From Acidobacteriota bacterium (lineage in GTDB: Bacteria > Acidobacteriota > Terriglobia > Terriglobales > Acidobacteriaceae), in the NCBI GenBank assembly GCA_021810625.1, contig JAJZIJ010000014.1, positions 1 to 61,570 of the forward strand: a stretch of 61,570 nt of DNA, given 5' to 3'. The notes under the pieces were generated by a model. The model did no database searches, had not been told where the DNA came from, and saw only the letters and a list, made by a program, of their open reading frames with translations. Each line of letters begins with the position of its first letter. The first letter of the stretch is position 1. The position numbers and the translations under genes were made by a program. Of this stretch, positions 1 through 8,334 are shown one piece after another.

Positions 1-274
1 GTAACTGGGTCTGTAACTGCTCCAGAGTTAGATCGGCCCGCTCACGAACCCACTGCAGAACTTGACGCTCGGCCGCCGCATCCACTTTTCGCTTGCGTCC
101 GGGGTGATGTCGAACCCGCTCGGCTTGGCCTGTGCGCTTGCGTGCCGCAGAGATCTTCCACCCCCAGGGCAGGCTGACTCCAAAGCGAACGGACAACGCG
201 GAAATACTGCCCTCGCCGCGGTCATAAGCAGCAAGAAATTTACGGTGCAAATCATCATCGTAGGGCTTCGCCAT
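1..274 (-). CDS. IS630-family transposase, N-terminal part (cut by window edge)
   Basis: Reading the minus strand from the ATG at 274 gives an open frame to the window edge that begins MAKPYDDDLHRKFLAAYD and contains GVSLPWGWKISAARKRTGQ and RVRHHPGRKRKVD. This is the N-terminal helix-turn-helix half of IS630/Tc1-type transposases, which bind the element ends; the DDE catalytic half would lie left of base 1. About 91 codons are visible with no frameshift, so intactness cannot be judged. A TATAGT box at about 308-313 on the minus strand could be a -10 element. No terminal inverted repeat could be delimited because only one end is present. Confidence 0.85.
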   Translation of the reverse strand, partial: MAKPYDDDLHRKFLAAYDRGEGSISALSVRFGVSLPWGWKISAARKRTGQAERVRHHPGRKRKVDAAAERQVLQWVRERADLTLEQLQTQL

Positions 275-478
275 ACTCCATGCGTCGCGGGTTTCGCCAG
301 CAATTCAACTATACATCATTTATGGAAATGCGCTAGCGGGGACACGATCTTTGTTGAAATGTGTATTTATCACGAACCCACCTCCACGTTGCAATAGGAA
401 TAGATGCAGGCTCCAGAAAAAAGATGCAACCGGCTGCGGGGATTGGCTGCTGGCTGGGGGTAGGCAGGCTGCAAACAC

Positions 479-512
479 CGCGCGGCCTCCGCTTGAACGC
501 GGAGGCCGCGCG
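479..512 (-). terminator. Strong hairpin downstream of bactofilin
   Basis: A perfect 14-bp GC-rich stem (479-492 pairing with 499-512) encloses a 6-base loop TTGAAC. It lies about 40 bases past the bactofilin stop on the minus strand. There is only a short T-rich tail (TGTTTGC) rather than a long U-tract, so it is a probable terminator or mRNA 3' stabiliser. Confidence 0.65.
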
Positions 513-550
513 GGCCGTTCCTGCGGCAGGAAGCTATCTGCCGCCCGTTC

Positions 551-1093
551 TTACATTGTGGCAACAGCTTGCGGAGGCATCGCGGGTGCGGCGGGCACCT
601 GCAATCTCTCCTGTTCCCTTCCCGGATTGGCGCCGGGTTTGCGAATGTCGATGCCGCCCTTGAAGTAGGCTCCATCTTCAATGCTGATGCGCTGCGCCAC
701 GACATCTCCGGTCAGGGATCCTTCGCTACGAACGTCCACGCGGTCGCTGGCATTGATGTTGCCGCGCACCTTGCCGAGCACGACAACTTCCCGCGCCGCA
801 ATGTTCGCGGCCACGCTGCCATTGCGTCCCACGATGACACGGTTGCCCGCCATGTTCACCGAGCCTTCCACCTGTCCATCAATGTAGAGTGTTTCGCTGC
901 CAGAGATTTCCCCCTTGATGACCAGCGATTTTCCGATGGTCGCCTGTTCGCCAGTCGTGGCAGCGCTGGCGGTTGCGGTGGGCCGGGGAGTCTGGACATC
1001 TCCACCTGTCGTTACAGATGGTAGCTGCGGACGCCCCGGGGCTGAGGAAGAAGGAGTGAGTGAGCTATTTCCTGGTTGATTCGGTTTCCACAT
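551..1093 (-). CDS. Bactofilin family cytoskeletal protein
   Basis: The 180-residue product has a disordered Pro/Ser/Thr-rich N-terminus (about residues 1-48), then the compact bactofilin (DUF583) beta-helix core from about 50 to 150. The core shows the repeating hydrophobic ladder IGKSLVIKGEISGSETLYI, VEGSVNM, RVIVGRNGSVAANIAAREV and GDVVAQRISIEDGAYFKGGI, and a Pro/Ala-rich tail follows. Bactofilins polymerise without nucleotide into filaments at the inner membrane and scaffold cell-wall enzymes or polarity factors. The family is usually 120-190 residues, so this is full length. It is a single gene, divergent from rnr and closed by a hairpin at 479-512. Its specific role here cannot be told from sequence. 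Confidence 0.9.
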   Translation of the reverse strand: MWKPNQPGNSSLTPSSSAPGRPQLPSVTTGGDVQTPRPTATASAATTGEQATIGKSLVIKGEISGSETLYIDGQVEGSVNMAGNRVIVGRNGSVAANIAAREVVVLGKVRGNINASDRVDVRSEGSLTGDVVAQRISIEDGAYFKGGIDIRKPGANPGREQERLQVPAAPAMPPQAVATM

Positions 1094-1351
1094 AAGTCTT
1101 CCGTAATCCTTTCATTTCGTTGGATGTCCTCCCCAGGATTCGTCCTGCATCTGTGGAGGCGGCCTTCGGTGATCGTCAAACTTCTCTCGCTGCCATCTTA
1201 CTCCAGTGAGAAGCACAGCCCTAACCAGATATCCAAAATATATATGGGTTGAGGGCAAAAATGGTATTGGCCCACAAAGGGAACTCAACAGATTCCCGCC
1301 ACAGGTACCATAGGGATCAATGCCTTCTTCCCTGTTTTTTAGGATGCCCGA

Positions 1352-3997
1352 ATGACCGACCGCGACCTTCTCCGCCGCATAGAACGCTCCGCAGGCCAGC
1401 GCGTCAGCTACAAGCAACTGGTGCGCGAGATGGGCCTGGGCGGCGGACGCGAGCGCCGCTTGCTGCTGGAACAGTTGGCTCGCCTGACTGCGCGTGGCCT
1501 GCTGACCAAGATGGATCGGGAGCAATGGGCCTTGTCGCAATCCGCGCAAGCTCAATCCGCGCAGGCCCGCGATGCGCTGGTGAGTGGGCGGCTGGATTTA
1601 CATCGCGAAGGCTTTGGCTTTGTGCGTCCGCTGCAACGCGGAGCAGGGCAGGATCAGGACGTTTTTATTCCCCCCGACGCGCTCGAAGGTGCGATGCAGG
1701 GCGACACCGTGCTGGTGGAGTTGATGCCTGCGCGTGGCGATGGCCGTCGCTCCGGGCGCATTGTTCGCGTGATGGAGCGGCGCAATCCGACCGTGGTGGG
1801 CATCTTCCACTATGGAGGCGGGCAGCGCGCTGGACGCGGCTCCTCGCATGAAGGGCGCGTCTTCTCAAAGGACGGGCGCGCCGCTGCCAACTTCGTCTCT
1901 CCGCTCGACGACCGCAGCTCACAGCCAATCATGATTCCTGTCGGGTTGGAGATGCCCTCCGCAGCCAGCGCCATCACGCCGCATCGCGTGCTGGGCGCGG
2001 AGGCCGGGTTGCTGGCAATCCAGACTGCCGCCGCGCCGGACGGTCGGACTCCTGAGACGCTCGAAGGGCTGGTGGTGAATGTCGAGATCACCGACTGGCC
2101 AACGCCGACACGAGCGCCACGCGGGCGCGTGATTGAAATTCTCGGCGAGCGCGATGCCTTTGGCGTCGATGTCGAAATTCTGATCCGCAAGCATCATCTG
2201 CCGCATGTCTTCCCGGATCGCGTGCTGGAGGAGGCGCGCAGCGTGGCTCTTCCGCCGGAGAAAAATCCGGCGCTCTACGCCAACCGCCGCGATTTTCGCG
2301 GACTGCCCATTGTCACCATCGACGGCGAGACCGCGCGCGATTTTGACGATGCCGTGTTTGCCCGTAGCCTCGAAGATGGCGGCTACGAATTGCAGGTTCA
2401 CATCGCTGATGTCGCCGCGTATGTGCGTCCAGAAACAGCGCTGGACTTGGAGGCGCGTCTGCGCGGCAACTCCGTTTATTTTCCTGATCGCGCCATTCCC
2501 ATGCTGCCTGCGGAACTTTCCACGGATGTATGCAGCCTGCGGCCCGACGAAGATCGCCTTGTGCTGTCCTGCATCCTGCAAATTGCCGCTGACGGCACGG
2601 CACGCTCGGCGGAAATATGCGAAGGCGTAATTCGCTCAGCGCGGCGCATGACCTACACGCAGGTTCACGCGATTCTGGAAGGCGACGCGGGCACACGCGC
2701 TGAGTTTGCCGCGCTTGTTCCGGAGTTGGAGCGACTCTACGCGCTGGCCCGCCTGTTGAACACGCAGCGCGAACAGCGCGGCTCCATCGACTTTGATCTG
2801 CCGGAGCCAATCATTCAGTTTGACGAGCACGGTCAGATGAGCGGTGTCACGCGCTCGGAGCGCAACTGGGCCAATCGCCTGATTGAGGAATGTATGTTGG
2901 CCGCCAACGAGGCCGTTGCCACATGGATCGAGCGGCTCGGCGTGCCCAGCCTCTATCGCATCCACGAGAAGCCTGACCCCAAACGCATCGTAAATTTTGA
3001 GGAGATTGCCGCAGGCTTTGGCTACTCGCTGGGGCTGGGCGCGTTGCCGGTGCGCAAGATGGAGCTGCGCGGCGATCGGCGTGATCGAATGCGACGCGCT
3101 CAGACGCGATACGGCAGCGGCAACAATCGAAAACATACCGTCGAGATTCCCGAAGACATTCCCGTCACGCCGCAGATGTATCAAAAGCTGACAGCGCGTC
3201 TCGCGGGCAAGCCAGAGGAGCGCATTCTGACTTGTCTGATGCTGCGCTCGCTCAAGCAGGCGCGCTACAGCGAGGAGAACGTTGGCCACTTTGCGCTGGC
3301 TGCGCCCAGCTACACGCATTTCACCTCGCCCATTCGCCGCTATCCCGATCTGATTGTTCATCGCATTGCCAAGGCATTGCTGGCTGCGGGCGTGGATGGG
3401 CACGTCGAGTTGCCGGAAAAAGTGGAGGCGCTGCCGCCGTGGAAGAGAGAAATTCCCGGAGCGCAGTCGGGGCGGAAGCAGCGGCCCTGGCTGGCCGAGA
3501 AGCCGACGATTCCATTTCCGATGGAAGAAGCGGAGTTGGCGGGGATTGCCCAGGAGTGCAGCGAGAGCGAGCGCCGCGCCGCCGATGCCGAACGCGAGTT
3601 GATCGAGTGGAAAAAAGTCCGCTTTATGCGCGACCGCGTGGGCGAGGAGTTTTCCGCCATCGCGCTTAACGCCACGCGCTATGGATTGTTTGTGGAACTG
3701 GACGATCTGTTTGTCGAGGGATTGGTTCCCATCGACAGCTTGCGCAACGACCGCTACACCTACCGCGAAAACACGCGGCAGATTATGGGCGAGCGCTCCG
3801 GCCATTGCTACTCCGCCGGAGATCGCGTGCAGGTGATTCTCGACCGCATCGACATCTCCGAAAATAAATTGCAGTTTTCGGTGGTGGAGGAATCGCTCGT
3901 GTTCACTGGGAGGCGCGCCGGAAAGCCGAGCAGCGCGGCTTCCGCGAAGAAGCAGCGCAAAAACAACAAGAAACAAAAGCGCGCAAAGCGCAAATAG
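1352..3997 (+). CDS. rnr: Ribonuclease R (RNB-family 3'-5' exoribonuclease)
   Basis: The 881-residue protein has the RNase R order of domains: an N-terminal winged helix (about 1-65), a cold-shock OB fold (about 80-150), the RNB catalytic domain (about 310-660), an S1 domain (about 763-850) and a Lys-rich tail (about 858-881). The metal-binding signature reads IDGETARDFDD, with D324, D330, D332 and D333 as the expected catalytic acids. It degrades structured RNA processively and helps in rRNA and tmRNA-linked quality control. An AGGA motif 7 bases upstream supports the ATG at 1352. A roughly 60-residue Pro/Lys/Glu-rich insertion sits between RNB and S1 (about 685-745), making it longer than typical enterobacterial forms. 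Confidence 0.95.
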   Translation: MTDRDLLRRIERSAGQRVSYKQLVREMGLGGGRERRLLLEQLARLTARGLLTKMDREQWALSQSAQAQSAQARDALVSGRLDLHREGFGFVRPLQRGAGQDQDVFIPPDALEGAMQGDTVLVELMPARGDGRRSGRIVRVMERRNPTVVGIFHYGGGQRAGRGSSHEGRVFSKDGRAAANFVSPLDDRSSQPIMIPVGLEMPSAASAITPHRVLGAEAGLLAIQTAAAPDGRTPETLEGLVVNVEITDWPTPTRAPRGRVIEILGERDAFGVDVEILIRKHHLPHVFPDRVLEEARSVALPPEKNPALYANRRDFRGLPIVTIDGETARDFDDAVFARSLEDGGYELQVHIADVAAYVRPETALDLEARLRGNSVYFPDRAIPMLPAELSTDVCSLRPDEDRLVLSCILQIAADGTARSAEICEGVIRSARRMTYTQVHAILEGDAGTRAEFAALVPELERLYALARLLNTQREQRGSIDFDLPEPIIQFDEHGQMSGVTRSERNWANRLIEECMLAANEAVATWIERLGVPSLYRIHEKPDPKRIVNFEEIAAGFGYSLGLGALPVRKMELRGDRRDRMRRAQTRYGSGNNRKHTVEIPEDIPVTPQMYQKLTARLAGKPEERILTCLMLRSLKQARYSEENVGHFALAAPSYTHFTSPIRRYPDLIVHRIAKALLAAGVDGHVELPEKVEALPPWKREIPGAQSGRKQRPWLAEKPTIPFPMEEAELAGIAQECSESERRAADAERELIEWKKVRFMRDRVGEEFSAIALNATRYGLFVELDDLFVEGLVPIDSLRNDRYTYRENTRQIMGERSGHCYSAGDRVQVILDRIDISENKLQFSVVEESLVFTGRRAGKPSSAASAKKQRKNNKKQKRAKRK

Positions 3998-4045
3998 TGG
4001 CTGCGGATATCCGGGATATTAGCGAGTAAGATTGAGCAGGAAATT

Positions 4046-4077
4046 GGGTGCCCCAGGTCTCGATTTTGAGACCTGGG
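4046..4077. repeat. REP-like palindromic element, copy 1
   Basis: The 32-base element carries an inner hairpin, CCCAGGTCTC (4052-4061) pairing with GAGACCTGGG (4068-4077), preceded by GGGTGC. The same 32 bases recur inverted at 4171-4202 with one mismatch. Elements of this kind (GGGTGCCCC plus a palindrome) are common intergenic repeats in acidobacterial genomes as I recall them. Confidence 0.75.
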
Positions 4078-4170
4078 ATTATGCGGCGCTTGATTGCTGA
4101 CACTGCAAACCCTGTCATCCAGACTCCTCTGCGGAGTTGATCCTGAGTGAAGTCGCAGGACGCAGGCTAT

Positions 4171-4202
4171 CCCAAGTCTCAAAATCGAGACCTGGGGCAC
4201 CC
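4171..4202. repeat. REP-like palindromic element, copy 2 (inverted)
   Basis: This is the reverse complement of the element at 4046-4077 with a single substitution, placed 93 bases from it. Together the two could form either two small hairpins or one large cruciform with 32-bp arms. The 90 bases between them include the pair TGTCATCC and GTCGCAGGAC, another degenerate repeat-like motif. The pair fills the gap between rnr and the barrel array and could terminate rnr transcripts. Confidence 0.75.
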
Positions 4203-4294
4203 ACAAAATTTTGTTGCCTCTGGCCCACAATAACTTTACAATTCCGGGGAAGTTCAAAAGAAGTTAAAACTGATTTTTTTTCGGAGGCAATTGG

Positions 4295-4852
4295 ATGCAA
4301 TTTCCCAAGGTACTTTTCCGTCTTTTAACACTGGCTCTGTTTCTGGCTCCGCTCGGCGCAATGGCGCAGATTGGCGGCTTATACGCTGATTTCAGTACAG
4401 CGGCGCTCAGCTCGTCCGGCAGCCCAGAATACAATGGCGCAACCATCGGTGGCTACGATGAGGTGAATTTGAAGCACTCGCTGCCCGCCCTGAACATCGG
4501 TGGCGATGCCCGCATGTCCTTTACTCATGCGAATTACGGTACTGGGTTCGCAGCGACTTCTAACTGGTTTGACAGCTTCTTGATCGGCCCGGAGGTCTCA
4601 TTCAAGACTCCTGTATCGCTGCGTCCCTACGCTGAAATTCTCTTCGGTGGCGCGTATGCAAGCGTCAGCGCCAGCGCGTATGGCTATTCCGAGTCCGTTA
4701 GCAAAACCTATGGCGAGTTGGCTTACATCGGTGGTGTTGACTGGAAACTGGCCCCGCATCTGGCCTGGCGCATCCTGGAAATCAACTACGGCACGTTTAA
4801 CAGCATGTCGGCCACAACGTTCAGCACTGGCGTGGTGCTGCGCATGCCGTAG
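4295..4852 (+). CDS. Tandem outer-membrane barrel-like protein 1
   Basis: The 185-residue product has a clear Sec signal peptide (MQFPKVLFRLLTLALFLAPL, cleavage after AMA before QIGG). About 160 residues of alternating hydrophobic/polar strands rich in Gly, Tyr and Ser follow, as in small outer-membrane beta-barrels of the OmpA-like/OMP_b-brl superfamily. Landmarks shared with the next four genes are the GGYDE region, DARMSF, LIGPEVSFKTPV, LRPYAEILFGG, GGVDWKL and the C-terminal TTFSTGVVLRMP. A GGAGG motif lies about 8 bases before the ATG. It is the most upstream of five paralogues and is closest to the second. The last residue is Pro, not the usual aromatic. Confidence 0.8.
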   Translation: MQFPKVLFRLLTLALFLAPLGAMAQIGGLYADFSTAALSSSGSPEYNGATIGGYDEVNLKHSLPALNIGGDARMSFTHANYGTGFAATSNWFDSFLIGPEVSFKTPVSLRPYAEILFGGAYASVSASAYGYSESVSKTYGELAYIGGVDWKLAPHLAWRILEINYGTFNSMSATTFSTGVVLRMP

Positions 4853-4879
4853 CGCCTCTCCTTCGTTCTGCGCCATGCA

Positions 4880-4930
4880 GGGGATTAGAATCGTGGAAGG
4901 GATTTTTTGAAGATGAGGTGTCTTTCTACG
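4880..4930 (+). promoter_or_regulatory. Conserved leader of barrel gene 2 (one of three near-identical leaders)
   Basis: The 20-base string GGGGATTAGAATCGTGGAAG occurs here and again before barrel gene 3 (5527-5546); a variant (GGGGATTACGATCCTGGG) precedes gene 5 (6712-6729). In each case a T run (6, 7 and 9 bases) follows, then GAAGRNGAGGT and, 10-12 bases later, ACGATG. The conservation of noncoding DNA between duplicated genes suggests function (promoter, 5' UTR structure or translational control), but recent duplication is an alternative. Confidence 0.5.
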
Positions 4931-5485
4931 ATGAGGCTCTTGAGGTTTCTATCTTTTTTGCTCCTGCTCGCAGCACTCCCTGCAATGGCGCAGAGCGACG
5001 CAACGACGCAGAACAGCGGCATCTATCTTATTTTCAGCTCGACTTCGTTCAGCATGCCCGGCAGCGCGGAATATAACGGCATAACCCTCGGCGGCTACGA
5101 TGAGGTGAATCTGAAGAAAAGACTGTCCTTTCTGAACGTCGGTGGCGATGCCCGCTTCTCTGTGGTGCAGGTGAATCAATCGGGAACTTCCGATGGGATT
5201 GACAGCTACCTGATTGGCCCGGAGATTTCCTTCAAGACCCACGTCGCGTCGCTGCGCCCCTACGCGGAAGTTCTCTTCGGTGGCACGTATGTAAGCGCAG
5301 GCGCAGGCGCGTATACCACGCCCGCATTCCCCAGCAAGAACTACGGCGAAGTGGCCTACATCGGGGGACTCGACTGGAAACTGATGTCGCGTCTGGTCTG
5401 GCGCATCCCGGAAGTCAACTACGGCACCTTTGGCGGCATGTCCACCACAACCTTCAGCACCGGCCTGGTGCTGCGTCTGCCGTAG
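4931..5485 (+). CDS. Tandem outer-membrane barrel-like protein 2
   Basis: This 184-residue paralogue of the preceding gene has signal peptide MRLLRFLSFLLLLAALPAMA. Its body repeats the landmarks YNGITLGGYDEVNLKK, GGDARFSV, LIGPEISFKTHV, LRPYAEVLFGG, GGLDWKL and TTFSTGLVLRLP. The frame is open from a TTG at 4907, but I chose the ATG at 4931. It gives a signal peptide that aligns with the paralogues, and the motif GAGGT-N10-ACGATG is conserved in front of the ATG in copies 2-5. A conserved 50-base leader with a T6 tract precedes it. Confidence 0.8.
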   Translation: MRLLRFLSFLLLLAALPAMAQSDATTQNSGIYLIFSSTSFSMPGSAEYNGITLGGYDEVNLKKRLSFLNVGGDARFSVVQVNQSGTSDGIDSYLIGPEISFKTHVASLRPYAEVLFGGTYVSAGAGAYTTPAFPSKNYGEVAYIGGLDWKLMSRLVWRIPEVNYGTFGGMSTTTFSTGLVLRLP

Positions 5486-5578
5486 CTCCCCCAAAAACAC
5501 GTCCTCGATTCGATATGTACCCCGGTGGGGGATTAGAATCGTGGAAGGGTTTTTTTGAAGGAGAGGTATTTTCTGACG

Positions 5579-6112
5579 ATGAAGTTTTTGAAATTTTTAC
5601 CCTTTTTGCTCCTGCTCGCGTCACTCCCGGCGATGGCGCAGATCGGCCTGTATAGCGGGTATAGCGCATCCAAAATCAACGCCCCCCACGCGGACTGGAT
5701 CAGCGGCCCCATCGTCGGCGCGTATGGCGATAAAGGGCATATTTCCTTCCTCACAACGGGGCTGGATATGCGCGGAGCGTTTCTCTTCGGCGGCGATTAC
5801 ACGCACCTGTTCAATGTTCTTGCTGGGCCGCGCCTCGCCTTTGTTCCGCGTGTCGTGCCGCTCCAACCCTATGCAGAAGGCCTGGTCGGTCTCGGCCACT
5901 ATGTATCCGGCTCGCAGCCGCAGGTGGGGAGAGGGCCGGCAAATGGAACCTATGACGAGCTTGAATACCAGGTTATTGGCGGAATGGATTTGAACGTGGC
6001 ACCGCATGTTGACTGGCGGGTGGTCGAGTTCAGCTATAGCGGAATCTCTGGACTCGGCCTCAGCTCCCATCCCAGATCGGTCATCATGGGCATTGTGGTG
6101 CGCCTGCCGTAG
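5579..6112 (+). CDS. Tandem outer-membrane barrel-like protein 3
   Basis: The 177-residue product has signal peptide MKFLKFLPFLLLLASLPAMA followed by a short barrel-like body (GLYSGYSASKIN, GPIVGAYGDKG, LAGPRLAFVPRVVPLQPYAE, GGMDLNVAPHVDWRVVEF) and ends IVVRLP. It is the most divergent member of the five and lacks the TTFSTG motif before its last strand. An upstream TTG at 5555 is in frame, but the ATG at 5579 matches the signal peptide start of its neighbours. Its leader holds a T7 tract and a good GAAGGAGAGG ribosome site. Confidence 0.78.
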   Translation: MKFLKFLPFLLLLASLPAMAQIGLYSGYSASKINAPHADWISGPIVGAYGDKGHISFLTTGLDMRGAFLFGGDYTHLFNVLAGPRLAFVPRVVPLQPYAEGLVGLGHYVSGSQPQVGRGPANGTYDELEYQVIGGMDLNVAPHVDWRVVEFSYSGISGLGLSSHPRSVIMGIVVRLP

Positions 6113-6154
6113 TGTTGGCGGGAGATTGCGATCCTGGGGAGGTATTTCTCTACG

Positions 6155-6703
6155 ATGAGGTTTCTGAAATTTCTACCTTTTCTGCTCCTGCTTGCATCGC
6201 TTCCGGCGATGGCGCAGTTCGGTGCGTATGGCGAATTCAGCACCACCAACCTCCACGCCGCGAATGAGCCTCAGCTTTACGGCCCCACCCTCGGCGGATA
6301 CTACTACAAGAACTTTGGACACCATCTGAGTTTGCTCAGCGCAGGGCCGGATGTCCGCGTTTCGTTTTTATCCGGCCCCGGTAGTGGCGCGAATGCCCCC
6401 ATGCAATCCCTGACGAGCATTCTGGTGGGGCCGCGCCTTGTTTTCAAGCTGCCAGTCACGCTTCTTCATCTGTATGCTGAAGGGCTGATCGGCGATGGCG
6501 ACTCCCAACTTGGCGAAGGGGCTTCCCGGAACAGCAGCAATAGATTCGAGAGTCAATTTCTCGGAGGTGTTGACCTGACGATTCTGCCACATGTTGACTG
6601 GAGGATCATCGAGCTTGGCGATGGCGAACTTCCTGCCTCCGGAGGCTCTGCGGGCCTGGACACAACAACCTTCAGCACGGGCATTGTCGTGCGTATGCCG
6701 TAA
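6155..6703 (+). CDS. Tandem outer-membrane barrel-like protein 4
   Basis: The 182-residue product has signal peptide MRFLKFLPFLLLLASLPAMA, nearly identical to copy 3, and a body most like copy 5 (EFSTTNLHAANEP, YGPTLGGYYYKNF, LLSAGPDVRVSF, LVGPRLVFKLPV, GGVDLTILPHVDWRIIEL). It ends TTFSTGIVVRMP. The strong conservation of the signal-peptide DNA and the coupled divergence of the body suggest duplication followed by selection on exposed parts. It is preceded by GGGGAGGTATTT, without the long T tract seen in copies 2, 3 and 5. Confidence 0.8.
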   Translation: MRFLKFLPFLLLLASLPAMAQFGAYGEFSTTNLHAANEPQLYGPTLGGYYYKNFGHHLSLLSAGPDVRVSFLSGPGSGANAPMQSLTSILVGPRLVFKLPVTLLHLYAEGLIGDGDSQLGEGASRNSSNRFESQFLGGVDLTILPHVDWRIIELGDGELPASGGSAGLDTTTFSTGIVVRMP

Positions 6704-6762
6704 CCCCGGCAGGGGATTACGATCCTGGGTGTTTTTTTTTGAAGGCGAGGTATTTTTTTACG

Positions 6763-7365
6763 ATGAGGTCTTTGAAGTTTTTATCTTTTTTTCTCCTGCT
6801 GGCATCGCTCCCTGCGGTGGCGCAGGTCGGCCTGTACAGCGAGTTCAGCACCACCAACATCCAGGCCGTGGGCGAGCCGCGAATGTACGGAATCACCTTC
6901 GGCGTATATAAGGACAAGAGCTTTAAGCGCCATCTGAGCTTTCTCAGCCTGGGGCCGGATTTTCGCCTCTCGCTTCAATCCGGCACCGTCGGCAGCGGGA
7001 TATATAGTGGGGGGCCAGCGCAATCGCTGATTGGATTTCTGCTGGGGCCACGCCTCGCGTTCAAGCTGCCTGTCGCATCGCGTCTCCATCCGTACCTGGA
7101 GGGTCTGATCGGCGGTGGCGACTCCCAGATTGGCGAATTGATCCCTGATGGCGCTCCCGGAAATACCAACAATATCAACAAAAACGGCGGCGGCACAATG
7201 ATGGGTCAAATTCTTGGCGGTCTGGATTGGAAGCTGTCGTCGCACGTTGACTGGCGGGCCGTCGAGTTTAATTATGGTGGGATATTTGCTTCCGCTGGCG
7301 GCATCCAAGACTTGGGCATAACAACCTTCAGCACAGGCATTGTCGTGCGTCTGCCACAACACTAG
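6763..7365 (+). CDS. Tandem outer-membrane barrel-like protein 5
   Basis: The 200-residue product is the longest paralogue, with signal peptide MRSLKFLSFFLLLASLPAVA. It is followed by EFSTTNIQAVGEP, YGITFGVYKDKSF, LGPDFRLSL, LLGPRLAFKLPV, GGLDWKLSSHVDWRAVEFNY and TTFSTGIVVRLP. It carries an Asn/Gly-rich insertion (NTNNINKNGGG) that looks like an enlarged surface loop. The ATG at 6763 is chosen over an in-frame TTG at 6739 because it aligns with copies 2-4. A T9 run lies at 6732-6740, just upstream of the ribosome site. Confidence 0.8.
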   Translation: MRSLKFLSFFLLLASLPAVAQVGLYSEFSTTNIQAVGEPRMYGITFGVYKDKSFKRHLSFLSLGPDFRLSLQSGTVGSGIYSGGPAQSLIGFLLGPRLAFKLPVASRLHPYLEGLIGGGDSQIGELIPDGAPGNTNNINKNGGGTMMGQILGGLDWKLSSHVDWRAVEFNYGGIFASAGGIQDLGITTFSTGIVVRLPQH

Positions 7366-7481
7366 AACCCGGAGAGTGGACATTCGTGGCAGAGAATCTG
7401 GCGTTATGCCCGGCATCTGCCACCGCTGCTGGAGTTTTCTGGCTTTCCTAGCACGACGCTGCCCGTCTCGATAGGAATCTT

Positions 7482-8225
7482 CTATTGAGCCACCACCGTT
7501 GACTCTCGCGTGTGCGGGAGGATCATCTCATCGAGATTGGCGATAAATTGGAAAGAGTGCTCACGGAGCAAATTGCCAGCCTGCAAAAAATCCCCGCTAC
7601 GAAAGGCGTCAATGATCTGGCGGTGCGCGGCCACCGCCGCAGGCAACCGACCAGACATGGCCAGACGCTGTATGTTCAAACGCGAAATTAACCCAACTCC
7701 CAGCGACTTCCAGACGCGCACCAGTTCCTTGTTTTCACAACAAAGCACAATGTGGCAATGAAAATTTTTATTGTGAACCGCGACGGTTTGCATATCTCCG
7801 GCAAGGACGGCGGCCTGCATCGCAGCAAACTCCCGATCCAGAATGTCCACATCCTCCACCGTAAATTGGCGGATATACTGCGTCGCCGTCTGCTCCAGAA
7901 TGCCGCGCAGTTGATAGGTGTCGCGTAGCTCCTGCGGCGTGATGGCGCGAACACGCGTGCCGCGATAGGGTTCCGATTCCAGCACGCCGATGGCCTCCAG
8001 CTTGCGTAGCGCCTCGCGCACGGGAGCCTGGCTCACTTGAAACTCGCGGGCCAGAATCAGCTCCTTCAGTCGGTCGCCGGGTTGATAGGTTCCGTCGGAG
8101 ATGCGATCCAGAATCGTCCAGCAGATGCGATCGTGCATGCAGTTGCGATCCAGAATACCGCTGCCCGCCGCCGGACGTTCCGGCAGGTGCGCTGCATTCT
8201 CTTGTGGTTCTTCCAGATGATTCAT
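7482..8225 (-). CDS. GntR-family transcriptional regulator, FCD (FadR-type) C-terminal domain
   Basis: The 247-residue protein has an N-terminal winged helix (about 28-95, including REFQVSQAPVREALRKLE) and a helical FCD ligand domain (about 105-230) with the expected acidic and His residues (VHNKNFHCHIV, AAHRQIIDAFRSGD, REHSF) that bind a metal and a small carboxylate. A GAGGAAATCTT leader precedes the ATG. It follows the efflux outer-membrane gene by 109 bases on the same strand, so it is probably the last gene of that operon or its autoregulated neighbour. Regulators of RND pumps are more often TetR or MarR types, so a link to the pump is inference. Confidence 0.88.
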   Translation of the reverse strand: MNHLEEPQENAAHLPERPAAGSGILDRNCMHDRICWTILDRISDGTYQPGDRLKELILAREFQVSQAPVREALRKLEAIGVLESEPYRGTRVRAITPQELRDTYQLRGILEQTATQYIRQFTVEDVDILDREFAAMQAAVLAGDMQTVAVHNKNFHCHIVLCCENKELVRVWKSLGVGLISRLNIQRLAMSGRLPAAVAAHRQIIDAFRSGDFLQAGNLLREHSFQFIANLDEMILPHTRESTVVAQ

Positions 8226-8334
8226 AAGATTTCCTCTTTTCCAATTACATTCTTGTTGGACGGATATTTCCTGGATTCTTCACTTCACCACGCTCTGTTC
8301 AGAAGGACACTCTTTCGATGTACACTGCACCGCA

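Noticed and set aside
2636-3976. A 446-codon open frame antisense to RNase R
   Set aside because: No ribosome site or recognisable domain; high-GC antisense frames stay open by chance and the sense gene is certain.
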